Shown: positions 1 through 6,855 of the stretch, in pieces
How the letters are laid out: each line of letters opens with the position of its first letter
Position numbering within the stretch: the stretch's first letter is position 1
Assembly (NCBI GenBank): GCA_945866165.1
Contig: CAMBGO010000024.1
Span: 1 to 17,546 of the forward strand
Source of the DNA: Chitinophaga pinensis
Lineage (GTDB): Bacteria > Bacteroidota > Bacteroidia > Chitinophagales > Chitinophagaceae
Length of the DNA stretch: 17,546 bases
Reading direction: 5' to 3'
Translations under genes and position numbers: made by a program
Notes under the pieces: generated by a model
Told to the model about the DNA's origin: nothing
What the model saw: only the letters and a program-made list of their open reading frames with translations
Database searches by the model: none

Positions 1-118
1 TGAGTACTATGAATTGCTCTATAAATAATCATTTTCTAATATCGTACTTCATTAAAGTATCTATTCATGCAGATGATGTTAGTATTTAAAGAAACATCTT
101 TAACCTCAACTTTATAGC

Positions 119-697
119 ATGATACTCCCTATTGTTGCATACGGTAATCCTATTTTAAGAAAGGTTTGCAATGACATTAATTCCACCTATCCGGATTTAA
201 CAAAGTTGATTGAAGATATGTGGGAAACCATGTACAATTCCCATGGAATGGGCTTGGCAGCTCCACAAATAAATAAGGATATAAGAGTTTTTGTGATAGA
301 TACTATTCAGGTGTACGAAAAAACCGAAGAAGATGACATGGCACAGTTCGATGGCGAACAAGGAATGAAAAAAGTATTTATCAATGCAAGAATTATATCT
401 TTAAACGGAACGCCTTGGTCTTGTGAAGAAGGCTGCCTTAGTTTGCCTGGTTTCAGGGAAGAAGTAAGCAGGGAGAGCACCCTTACGATTGAATATGTCA
501 ATGAGAATTTTGAAACGATAACAGAAACCCATAAAGGCCTCAATGCACGTGTAATATTACATGAATATGATCATATCGATGGTAAATTATTCATTGACCG
601 TATTCCTCCTTTCAGAAAAAAACTTCTAAAGAAAAAACTCGACGACATTACAGATGGCCGTGTGAAAGCGGGGTATAAGATGGTGTTTTTTAAATAA
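119..697 (+). CDS. def: Peptide deformylase
   Basis: Removes the formyl group from the N-terminal methionine of nascent proteins, in the cytoplasm at the ribosome exit. All three family motifs are visible in the 192-residue product: GMGLAAPQ at residues 43-50, EGCLSLPG at 104-111 with the metal-ligand Cys106, and HEYDH at 148-152 giving the two metal-ligand histidines and the catalytic Glu. Length is normal for the family. The start at MILPIVAYG fits the usual N-terminus just before the conserved G-x-P-x-L-R. The 118 bp upstream show no convincing Shine-Dalgarno or promoter. The stop codon is followed immediately by a heptamer repeat array, and the next gene, ruvX, is convergent. Identification is secure. 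Confidence 0.97.
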   Translation: MILPIVAYGNPILRKVCNDINSTYPDLTKLIEDMWETMYNSHGMGLAAPQINKDIRVFVIDTIQVYEKTEEDDMAQFDGEQGMKKVFINARIISLNGTPWSCEEGCLSLPGFREEVSRESTLTIEYVNENFETITETHKGLNARVILHEYDHIDGKLFIDRIPPFRKKLLKKKLDDITDGRVKAGYKMVFFK

Positions 698-739
698 GAC
701 GTCAGGAGTCAGACGTCAGAAATCAGAAGTCAGTAATCA
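698..739. repeat. Heptamer array, locus 1 left arm
   Basis: Six tandem 7-bp units directly after the def stop codon: GACGTCA, GGAGTCA, GACGTCA, GAAATCA, GAAGTCA, GTAATCA. The consensus is GAnnTCA, with the middle two bases most variable. Bases 698-720 are the perfect reverse complement of 821-843 in the right arm, so the two arms can form a hairpin with at least 23 paired bases around a central loop of about 100 nt. It lies between convergent genes and may act as a bidirectional terminator. That function is an inference. Confidence 0.85.
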
Positions 740-815
740 GATTTAAAAATAAATCTTACAACACTCTGTTTCGTCCTAAAAAAATTTGAGGTGAAGTTTA
801 TTTTAACCTTATTAC

Positions 816-871
816 TGTATTCTGACGTCTGACTCCTGACGTCTGACGTCTGATTTCTGACTCCTGACGTT
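816..871. repeat. Heptamer array, locus 1 right arm
   Basis: Seven tandem units from 823 to 871 in the opposite orientation to the left arm: TGACGTC, TGACTCC, TGACGTC, TGACGTC, TGATTTC, TGACTCC, TGACGTT. A degenerate unit, TGTATTC, precedes them at 816-822. The last unit runs into the ruvX stop codon (TAA on the minus strand, 873-871), so the arrays fill the intergenic space from stop codon to stop codon. Pairing can occur in more than one register: 821-843 matches the left arm perfectly over 23 bp, and the outermost 15 bp of the two arms also match in register. Confidence 0.85.
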
Positions 872-1278
872 TATCTCTCAAGATACTCCTGCAACATCAT
901 CGTAGCAGCGACTTCGTCTATTATCCCCTTTTTTTGTCTATCCTTTTTTTTCATCCCCATTTCAACCATCGCCTTGGAGGCCATTTTTGAAGTGAATCGT
1001 TCATCAACAGTTTCTATTGGAATTGAGGGGAATGCATTTTTTAATCGCCTGATACAATGTTGAACAGCAGCAGTAGAATCTGTTTCAGTGCCATCAAGGT
1101 TAAATGGTTCTCCAATAATTATTTTTTCAACCGTTTCTGCAGCAATATATTTTTTCAGAAAGTCAAATAGTATTTGAGTATCCACAGTAGTGAGTCCAGT
1201 TGCAATCAACTTTAATGGATCCGTAACAGCAATGCCGGTTCTTTTTTTCCCGTAATCAAGTGATAATATTCTTCCCAT
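871..1278 (-). CDS. ruvX: RuvX/YqgF family putative pre-16S rRNA nuclease
   Basis: RNase H-fold nuclease of the YqgF family, implicated in maturing the 5' end of 16S rRNA and historically called a Holliday junction resolvase. The start chosen gives MGRILSLDYGKKRTG, 135 residues, the normal family length. A longer frame reaching back to 1344 would add 22 unconserved residues inside the upstream prenyltransferase gene. Acidic active-site residues are visible: Asp8 in LDYGKKRTG, Glu57 in IIIGEP, and Asp121 in IIDEVAA. The family signatures DERFTS (92-97) and AATMMLQEYL near the C-terminus are also present. It is the last gene of a minus-strand trio; its ATG begins one base after the ubiA-like stop codon, which suggests coupled translation. 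Confidence 0.95.
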   Translation of the reverse strand: MGRILSLDYGKKRTGIAVTDPLKLIATGLTTVDTQILFDFLKKYIAAETVEKIIIGEPFNLDGTETDSTAAVQHCIRRLKNAFPSIPIETVDERFTSKMASKAMVEMGMKKKDRQKKGIIDEVAATMMLQEYLER

Positions 1279-1279
1279 A

Positions 1280-2197
1280 TTATATGTTGAATAAGATGAG
1301 ATCGGCAATTGCAAATACTGCAAAAACAATACTCGCAATTCCATTTGAAGTCATAAATGCAATATTCACTCGGCTCAAGTCATCATGCTTAACAATACTT
1401 TGCTGATAGATAAGTAGTCCGGTAAATAAAATTGCTCCTACTGTATATAAAACACCAAATCCAAATGCAAATCCTGTCATGAATAGAAATACTACGGTGA
1501 TTGTATGCAACCCACGTGAAAAGAGTAATGCTTTTTTTCTACCAAGCGCAGTTGGAATTGAAAGAAGTCCTTGTGAAGTGTCAAATTCATCATCTTGTAA
1601 TGAGTAGATGATATCAAATCCAGCAACCCAACCAACAACTGCTAACGACAAAAACACAACAGCAACATCAATTGTTTGGGTAACTGCAATGAATGCGCCG
1701 GTTGGTGCCAATGATAATCCGATGCCCAATACTATATGGCAAAGTGAAGTAAATCGCTTTGTGTAACTATATCCCAAAATCACAAGCAATGCAATTGGGG
1801 AGAGTAAAAAACAAGTAATGTTTATCATGTATGCAACTCCAACAAAAAGAATTGAATTCAGCATTGTAAATCTTAATGCACTTGATGCACTGATTAGTCC
1901 CTTGGGTATCTCACGAATCGCTGTTCTGGGATTCTTTGCATCAAATTCTCGATCGAGATACCTGTTGAAGGCCATTGCAGCACTTCTGGCAAACACCATA
2001 CAGCAAATGATATAAACAAATATAATTGCATGGCTATTGAAGTAACTAGATAAAGTTGTTATTCCACTTTCTACGTTATTCACCGATTGTTTCTGTAAAT
2101 AAAAAACACCCATCACAAAGCCAAGCAAGGCAAAGGGCATTGCAAAAACAGTATGGGAGAATTTGATGAGCGACAAGTAATTTTTTACTTTATTCAT
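1280..2197 (-). CDS. UbiA-family prenyltransferase, probably for menaquinone synthesis
   Basis: Integral membrane enzyme that moves a polyprenyl chain from its diphosphate to an aromatic acceptor. The 305-residue product is strongly hydrophobic, with about eight membrane segments. Both Asp-rich Mg-diphosphate sites are present: NRYLDREFD at 78-86 (N-x3-D-x3-D) and the second around DIIYSLQDDEFD at 195-206. The N-terminus, with IKFSHTVFAMPFALLG, resembles enzymes annotated as 4-hydroxybenzoate polyprenyltransferase and the futalosine-pathway enzyme MqnP. Because Bacteroidota generally make menaquinone, a role in menaquinone synthesis is more likely than ubiquinone; this is inference, since no other mqn or men gene is in the window. 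It follows the trmH-like gene by 9 bp and precedes ruvX by 1 bp. Confidence 0.9.
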   Translation of the reverse strand: MNKVKNYLSLIKFSHTVFAMPFALLGFVMGVFYLQKQSVNNVESGITTLSSYFNSHAIIFVYIICCMVFARSAAMAFNRYLDREFDAKNPRTAIREIPKGLISASSALRFTMLNSILFVGVAYMINITCFLLSPIALLVILGYSYTKRFTSLCHIVLGIGLSLAPTGAFIAVTQTIDVAVVFLSLAVVGWVAGFDIIYSLQDDEFDTSQGLLSIPTALGRKKALLFSRGLHTITVVFLFMTGFAFGFGVLYTVGAILFTGLLIYQQSIVKHDDLSRVNIAFMTSNGIASIVFAVFAIADLILFNI

Positions 2198-2206
2198 TAT
2201 TTATTT

Positions 2207-2743
2207 TCAGCTTTTTAGATTCATTTTTTTAAAAAATTCCCACAATACGATTCCTGCTGCCACACTGATATTAAATGAGTGTTTACTGCCGGCTTGTGGA
2301 ATTTCAATACACCCATCTGTCATGGCAATTGTTTCTTCCTTTACGCCATCCGCTTCATTGCCAAAGATAATGGCAACTTTAGCATCATTGGCAATATTAA
2401 AGTTTTGTAGTTCAATGCTGTTATGAACTTGTTCAATAGCATATACCTGATAGCCTTCGCTTTTTAAAGTATTGATTGCGATTGCTGTATTTTCATATGC
2501 TTTCCATGCCACTGTTTCAGTTGCGCCTAATGCCGTTTTGTGTATATCCCTATGGGGCGGATTGGGGGTGAATCCACACAGCAATAACTGTTCAACCAGA
2601 AAAGCATCTGAAGTCCTGAAAACACTGCCAACATTGTGCATGCTTCGGATGTCTTCCAAAATTACGGTGATTGGTAATTTTTTGGTGGACTTGAATTCTT
2701 CCATACTAAGCCGTCCCAATTCATCCATACTTTTTTTAAGCAT
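2207..2743 (-). CDS. SpoU/TrmH-family RNA 2'-O-methyltransferase
   Basis: SPOUT-fold, SAM-dependent methyltransferase expected to 2'-O-methylate a tRNA or rRNA ribose. Three family motifs are visible in 178 residues: NVGSVFRTSD (37-46) with the conserved Asn and Arg, IIFGNEADGV (126-134), and IPQ followed by HSFNISVA (148-162), which forms the knotted SAM pocket. The third motif has Phe where Leu is commoner (SLN). It has no N-terminal substrate-binding domain, so it is a compact TrmH-like type and the target cannot be told from sequence. It starts a minus-strand trio with the ubiA-like gene and ruvX. A perfect -7 element lies only 4 nt before this ATG, so the transcript may be leaderless. 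MDELGRLS at residue 6 is an alternative start. Confidence 0.92.
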   Translation of the reverse strand: MLKKSMDELGRLSMEEFKSTKKLPITVILEDIRSMHNVGSVFRTSDAFLVEQLLLCGFTPNPPHRDIHKTALGATETVAWKAYENTAIAINTLKSEGYQVYAIEQVHNSIELQNFNIANDAKVAIIFGNEADGVKEETIAMTDGCIEIPQAGSKHSFNISVAAGIVLWEFFKKMNLKS

Positions 2744-2747
2744 GTTG

Positions 2748-2755
2748 CAAAGATA
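2748..2755 (-). promoter_or_regulatory. Bacteroidota-type -7 element for the trmH-like operon
   Basis: Read on the minus strand the site is TATCTTTG, a perfect match to TAnnTTTG. It ends 4 nt before the ATG at 2743. Established Bacteroidota promoters start transcription a few bases past this box, so the mRNA would begin at or next to the start codon. No clear -33 TTTG is visible upstream. Confidence 0.55.
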
Positions 2756-2788
2756 GGGCAGTGTTGATTTTCATTTTAAAATAAAGGA

Positions 2789-2796
2789 TAACTTTG
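2789..2796 (+). promoter_or_regulatory. Bacteroidota-type -7 element for the kinase-RapZ operon
   Basis: TAACTTTG is a perfect match to TAnnTTTG, 7 nt before the ATG at 2804. A TTG at 2764-2766 could be the -33 element, though the 22-nt spacing is slightly long. The predicted 5' leader is only a few bases. The box is divergent from the one at 2748-2755, so two promoters share a 60-bp region. Confidence 0.55.
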
Positions 2797-2803
2797 TTTT
2801 ACT

Positions 2804-4261
2804 ATGCAAGAAACCTTTGAGCAAATATTGACATCACTGAATAAATGGCAGCCAGGGCACTCAATAACGCTTGAGTCTCTTCGTCAAGCTGGAAGCAACA
2901 GGCAATATTTTCGTTTTAGTCATGAACATCAATCTTATATCCTAACATATAATCCTCTAAACATACCTGAGAACGAGGCTTTTTTGGCATTTACAGACCA
3001 TTTCTCAGCATTAAAACTGCCGGTTCCTTCTATTGTGTATGTTGATGATGCTAAGAAATTGTATGTCCAAACCGATTTGGGTGATCGATCATTATTTGAT
3101 TTTATTACTGAAGAAGGATTTTCAGATAATGTAAAAGGACTTTTCAAAAATACCTGTACTGCACTTGCTCAACTTCAAGTGTTGGGCGGGAAGGAACTTG
3201 ATTATAGTAATTGCATCGGAACAAGGTCATTCGACAAACAAGCTATTTATTCTGACTTGCTTTATTTCCTTTATTATTTTGTTCGAGCGCTTGATCTTCC
3301 GTATGATAAGAATTTATTGCTCAATGATTTTGATATGCTAAGCAGTTATTTGATGCAGGAAGAAAACCAATACTTCATGCACCGTGATTGCCAGAGTAGA
3401 AATATCATGGTTAAAGAGGAAGATATTTATTTCATCGATTATCAAGGTGGTATGCAAGGGGCATTACAATATGACATTGCCTCCTTGCTATGGCAGGCAC
3501 GCGCACAAATGCCTTATGATTGGCGCGATGAATTAGTACATTTTTATTTTGATGAGGTAAATAACTTACTTGAGAATAAGTTAAGCCGCGATGATTTCAT
3601 GAATAACTATGATGGTTTTGTGCTGATAAGAATGTTGCAAACATTGGGTGCGTATGGATTCAGGGGACTGTTTGAACGCAAGCCACATTTTATTGCGAGT
3701 ATTCCATTTGCATTAAAAAATTTGCGTTGGTTTCTAGACAATAAAAAACTACCTATTCGATTGCCGGCCCTTCAAAAAATACTTGAAGCGATCACTTCAC
3801 CAGAGATCATGGAAAAATTTGAACCTATAGTGGCATCTGATCAAAGTAAACTTGTGGTTCATATCAATAGCTTCTCGTACAAGCGTGAGATACCTGCAGA
3901 TAAATTTGGCAATGGTGGAGGTTTTGTGTTCGATTGCAGGGGAATTTTAAACCCTGGTAGAATAGATTCATATAAAGTGCAAACCGGACGTGATAAAGAT
4001 GTGAAAGAATTCTTGATGCATAAAACATCAATGCCTGAATTTCTTCAGCATGTTTTTGGATTGGTTGAGATCTCCGTGGAAACATTCTTGAAAAGAGATT
4101 TTGAGGGATTGACTGTTAGTTTTGGTTGTACGGGCGGACAACACAGAAGCGTGTTTGCGGCAGATCAATTGGCACAACACCTTCAAGACAAGTACAAGGT
4201 TAAAACTGTTGTAACCCATATTGAACAAGAATCAAAAAATTGGGTAAATCATACATACTAG
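2804..4261 (+). CDS. AmgK-like sugar kinase fused to a RapZ C-terminal domain
   Basis: Two-domain protein of 485 residues. Residues about 1-335 form an aminoglycoside-phosphotransferase/AmgK-type kinase: catalytic loop HRDCQSRN (193-200), metal-binding Asp in IDYQGG (211-216) and YDIASLL (223-229), the order seen in MurNAc/GlcNAc anomeric kinases. Residues about 350-475 match the C-terminal domain of RapZ, the part that binds glucosamine-6-phosphate in E. coli: SFSYKREIP, FDCRGILNPG (376-385) and GCTGGQHRSV (441-450). The RapZ N-terminal P-loop domain is absent. The next gene, 58 bp downstream, is a MurU-like nucleotidyltransferase, so a role in phosphorylating recycled amino sugars is likely. 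The fusion suggests kinase activity tuned by an amino-sugar phosphate; that is inference. Domain assignments are firm, substrate is not. Confidence 0.88.
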   Translation: MQETFEQILTSLNKWQPGHSITLESLRQAGSNRQYFRFSHEHQSYILTYNPLNIPENEAFLAFTDHFSALKLPVPSIVYVDDAKKLYVQTDLGDRSLFDFITEEGFSDNVKGLFKNTCTALAQLQVLGGKELDYSNCIGTRSFDKQAIYSDLLYFLYYFVRALDLPYDKNLLLNDFDMLSSYLMQEENQYFMHRDCQSRNIMVKEEDIYFIDYQGGMQGALQYDIASLLWQARAQMPYDWRDELVHFYFDEVNNLLENKLSRDDFMNNYDGFVLIRMLQTLGAYGFRGLFERKPHFIASIPFALKNLRWFLDNKKLPIRLPALQKILEAITSPEIMEKFEPIVASDQSKLVVHINSFSYKREIPADKFGNGGGFVFDCRGILNPGRIDSYKVQTGRDKDVKEFLMHKTSMPEFLQHVFGLVEISVETFLKRDFEGLTVSFGCTGGQHRSVFAADQLAQHLQDKYKVKTVVTHIEQESKNWVNHTY

Positions 4262-4319
4262 GATACATGGTATTAATTTTTACAATAAAGTTTCATTGAT
4301 TACCATCACCTAAAACACA

Positions 4320-5072
4320 ATGATCACAGATATTACCATAGAGAATTGTAAGGCCATGATTTTTGCAGCAGGGCTGGGTACTAGGTTGAAGCCATTTACC
4401 AATCATCATCCCAAAGCGCTCGCGCTTGTAAATGGTAAAACATTGTTAGGGAGAAATCTTGAATACCTAAAGCAGTTCGGAATTAGAAACATAGTTATCA
4501 ATACACATCATTTTGCTGATCAAATAAAAGAGTTTATTGATAATAATATAGAGCCTGAAATACATATCTCTATTACTCATGAAATAGATGGTCCTTTTGA
4601 AACTGGTGGTGGACTTTCCTTTGCTGCTTCCCAGCTAAGCGATTCTGAAAATCCTTTTATCGTAATGAATGTTGATATGCTCACTGACCTTGATCTAAAG
4701 GGTATGTTTGAGTTTCATCAAAAGATAAAACCACTTGCCACGCTTGCTGTCACTAAGCGAAATTCATCCCGACAGTTGTTGTTCAATGATGAAATGAGTT
4801 TGGTTGGTTGGAAAAACAATGCAACAGGAGAGTTGCGCTGGGTGAAAGAAGAGCAAGAAGATGCAAAGCCTTTTTCCTTTTCTGGTATTCATATAATTGA
4901 GCCTTCTATTTTCAACATGATGCCATCGTCGGGAGTTTTTTCCATTATTGATGTGTACCTGAAATGTGCCGCATCGAATTTAATTGTTGGCTACGATCAT
5001 AGTGGAGATCGAATCATTGATGTTGGAAAACCTGAATCTATTGCAGAGGCTGAAAAGCTCTTTGGCAGTTAA
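4320..5072 (+). CDS. MurU-like sugar-1-phosphate nucleotidyltransferase
   Basis: Nucleotidyltransferase that would couple a sugar-1-phosphate to an NTP, releasing pyrophosphate. The 250 residues show the signature AAGLGTRLKPFT (16-27), PKAL just after it, ETGGGL (94-99), the metal-binding Asp119 in NVDM, FSFSGIHII (185-193) and a second Asp in RIIDVG (231-236). Size and the ETGGG/FSGI motifs resemble MurU, the MurNAc-1-phosphate uridylyltransferase of Pseudomonas, with no extra left-handed helix domain as in GlmU. Its position after the AmgK-like kinase mirrors the amgK-murU pair and supports that role. Other sugar nucleotidyltransferases of the same fold cannot be excluded. The gene converges on rsmI with 2 bp between stop codons. 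Confidence 0.88.
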   Translation: MITDITIENCKAMIFAAGLGTRLKPFTNHHPKALALVNGKTLLGRNLEYLKQFGIRNIVINTHHFADQIKEFIDNNIEPEIHISITHEIDGPFETGGGLSFAASQLSDSENPFIVMNVDMLTDLDLKGMFEFHQKIKPLATLAVTKRNSSRQLLFNDEMSLVGWKNNATGELRWVKEEQEDAKPFSFSGIHIIEPSIFNMMPSSGVFSIIDVYLKCAASNLIVGYDHSGDRIIDVGKPESIAEAEKLFGS

Positions 5073-5074
5073 TA

Positions 5075-5740
5075 TTACTTCTTACCCTCCACCACAATCA
5101 CAATTTCTCCCTTAATTGTTTTTGCTGAAAAATAATCATGAACCTCTTTGAGTGTTCCTCTTTTTGTTTCCTCAAACTTTTTGGATAGTTCTCTTGATAC
5201 AGAACATTGCCTGTCTTCTCCAAAATATTCTGCGAATTGTAAAAGGGTTTTTAAGAGTCTTACCGGTGATTCATAAAACGCCATTGTCCTTGTCTCGGTG
5301 CTCAATGCTGTTAGCAGCGTATGCCGTCCTTTTTTAAGTGGAAGAAATCCTTCAAAGCAGAAGCGATTGATGGGCAATCCGCTATCAACCAACGCAGGAA
5401 CAAAAGCTGTTGCACCAGGAAGGCATTCAACGGGGATATCATTTTTAATGCACTCCCTTATAATAAAGAATGCAGGATCAGAAATGCCAGGAGTTCCTGC
5501 ATCAGTAAGCAATGCCATTTTTCTACCATCACGTAATTCAGCTATGAGCCTCTCTGTAACCTTATGTTCGTTATGTTGATGATAGGGTAGCAGACTCTTT
5601 TTGATATCATAATGCTTTAACAATACCCCAGATGTTCTTGTGTCTTCAGCAAGAATCAAATCAACATCTTTCAATATTGTAACCGCCCTAAAGGTCATGT
5701 CAGCTAAATTTCCTATCGGAGTTGGAATGATATATAGCAT
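5075..5740 (-). CDS. rsmI: 16S rRNA (cytidine1402-2'-O)-methyltransferase RsmI
   Basis: Tetrapyrrole-methylase-fold enzyme that 2'-O-methylates C1402 at the 16S rRNA decoding centre using SAM. In 221 residues the family landmarks are PTPIGNLADM (6-15), AEDTRTSG (31-38), LTDAGTPGISDPA (78-90), LPGATA (107-112), FYESPVRLL and VSREL-K near residue 180. It is shorter than the roughly 286-residue E. coli enzyme and ends after the catalytic domain (IVIVVEGKK), so the C-terminal extension is missing; this does not look like damage. It is the last gene of the pepP-pssA-purS-rsmI minus-strand run, 28 bp after purS. No terminator hairpin is visible in the 2-bp gap to the convergent nucleotidyltransferase gene. 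Confidence 0.95.
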   Translation of the reverse strand: MLYIIPTPIGNLADMTFRAVTILKDVDLILAEDTRTSGVLLKHYDIKKSLLPYHQHNEHKVTERLIAELRDGRKMALLTDAGTPGISDPAFFIIRECIKNDIPVECLPGATAFVPALVDSGLPINRFCFEGFLPLKKGRHTLLTALSTETRTMAFYESPVRLLKTLLQFAEYFGEDRQCSVSRELSKKFEETKRGTLKEVHDYFSAKTIKGEIVIVVEGKK

Positions 5741-5768
5741 GTTCTAGGGTTGAGGCCTTTGCCTGTGT

Positions 5769-6017
5769 TTAAGCAATTATACTAATCTCGAATTGCTCCA
5801 TTACTTGATTGGCAAGTAATTTTTCTGCAGCAATGGTTGCATTGGATATAGCCTCTGCCTCATTCAATGCTTCTATTTGTATTACAATGCGTTTGCCAAT
5901 TCTTACATCCTGGGCTTTAGAGATTCCAAGGTTATGAAGGCCTGCCAAAACTGCCTTTCCCTGAGGATCCAAAAGATCTTTAAGTGGCATAACATTGATT
6001 GCAACGGTATAAGTCAT
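5769..6017 (-). CDS. purS: FGAM synthase subunit PurS
   Basis: Small subunit of the three-part phosphoribosylformylglycinamidine synthase (PurS-PurQ-PurL), which helps pass ammonia from PurQ to PurL in step four of purine synthesis. At 82 residues it has the normal size, with DPQGKAVLAGLHNLG (17-31), VRIGKRI (38-44) and the C-terminal LLANQVMEQFEI, which are characteristic of the family. Its ATG overlaps the pssA stop in an ATGA arrangement (6014-6017), so translation is probably coupled. No purQ or purL lies in the window. A perfect -7-type element inside the end of pssA may also give purS its own promoter. Confidence 0.93.
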   Translation of the reverse strand: MTYTVAINVMPLKDLLDPQGKAVLAGLHNLGISKAQDVRIGKRIVIQIEALNEAEAISNATIAAEKLLANQVMEQFEISIIA

Positions 6018-6775
6018 GTAAGTTGATTTTTAAAGACCAAAGATAGCAGAATATATGTGATGAAGATTCCAATTACTGAAAGCCATCCTAAAAAAATAAT
6101 TAGAACAGCAGAAATTATTAGTAGCAAGTATCTTGGCTTGTTTTCTTTAAAAGAGAATTGCTTGAATTTTAAATTCATTAGTGGAAGCTTTGATATCATT
6201 AGCCATGGCATGATTAGGCAAATAAAATAAAGTGCCCATTTGTTTGTGAGAATCAATTGAATATTATAGGGATTGTATAACATCAATAATGGGAATGAAG
6301 CAATCAATAATCCTGCTGCAGGTGTTGGTACTCCTTCAAAATAATTTTTGTGTGTGGTATCGAGATTAAACCTTGCAAGTCGCCATGCTGCTGCCATTGG
6401 AAAGAGCATAGCGGGAAGTAACCAACTTGATGAAGTTTCCAATCCCATTGGCTCCGCTGCCATTGAAACCCTCAGTAGCTGGTATAATATCAGTCCTGGT
6501 GCAACACCAAACGACACAACATCTGCCAATGAGTCGAGCTGTTTGCCCATTTCGGAAGTTGCCTTAAACAACCTTGCTACAAAGCCATCAAAAAAATCAA
6601 TAACGGCAGCTAGCAAAAGGAATACAGATGCCCAAGCAATGCTTTCAGGAAAATAAATTCTCCATTCATTCCCTTGCATGCTAAGGATGGATTCATTGGT
6701 TTGTAATATCAGAATGATAGCGATACACCCCATGCAGAGGTTGAGTAGTGTGAATATGTTTGGAATATTTTTCAT
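6014..6775 (-). CDS. pssA: CDP-diacylglycerol-serine O-phosphatidyltransferase
   Basis: Membrane enzyme that makes phosphatidylserine from CDP-diacylglycerol and L-serine, the first step to phosphatidylethanolamine. The complete CDP-alcohol phosphotransferase signature DG-x2-AR-x8-G-x3-D-x3-D is present: Asp63-Gly64, Ala67-Arg68, Gly77, Asp81 and Asp85. About seven hydrophobic segments are spread over 253 residues, including one at 5-25 and a long pair at the C-terminus (about 214-248). The N-terminus MKNIPNIFTLLNL is typical of PssA, which favours it over PgsA or phosphatidylcholine synthase; substrate is inferred from this resemblance. It lies 80 bp downstream of pepP, with an AT-rich palindrome in the gap, and overlaps purS by 4 bp. 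Confidence 0.9.
   Translation of the reverse strand: MKNIPNIFTLLNLCMGCIAIILILQTNESILSMQGNEWRIYFPESIAWASVFLLLAAVIDFFDGFVARLFKATSEMGKQLDSLADVVSFGVAPGLILYQLLRVSMAAEPMGLETSSSWLLPAMLFPMAAAWRLARFNLDTTHKNYFEGVPTPAAGLLIASFPLLMLYNPYNIQLILTNKWALYFICLIMPWLMISKLPLMNLKFKQFSFKENKPRYLLLIISAVLIIFLGWLSVIGIFITYILLSLVFKNQLT
6038..6045 (-). promoter_or_regulatory. Possible internal -7 element for purS
   Basis: On the minus strand this reads TATCTTTG, a perfect TAnnTTTG, 20 nt before the purS ATG and inside the last codons of pssA. No -33 TTTG is seen at the expected distance, so it may be chance within coding sequence. Confidence 0.3.
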
Positions 6776-6812
6776 TTAATTTATTTATCGCTTAAGCCTC
6801 AAATCGCATGTT

Positions 6813-6838
6813 GAATAAAAAATAATTATTTTTCATTC
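6813..6838. repeat. AT-rich palindrome between pepP and pssA
   Basis: Bases 6818-6833 form a perfect 16-bp palindrome, AAAAATAATTATTTTT, extended by four more matching pairs after one mismatch so that 26 bp are nearly symmetrical. It has no loop and no G+C stem, so a protein-binding site or cruciform is as plausible as a terminator. Its 12-bp core recurs at 12079-12090. Confidence 0.5.
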
Positions 6839-6855
6839 TTACATGAATAATGATT

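Noticed and set aside
88..101. Small hairpin AAAGA/TCTTT upstream of def
   Set aside because: A 5-bp AT stem with a 4-nt loop is expected by chance here and has no clear link to a promoter or start.
698..871. Heptamer arrays as a CRISPR array
   Set aside because: The units are 7 bp and directly abutting, with no unique spacers of the usual 30 or so bases and no cas genes nearby.
1279..1344. Longer N-terminus for ruvX
   Set aside because: The extra 22 residues lie inside the ubiA-like gene and come before the conserved MGRILSLDYG start. The shorter form has the family length.
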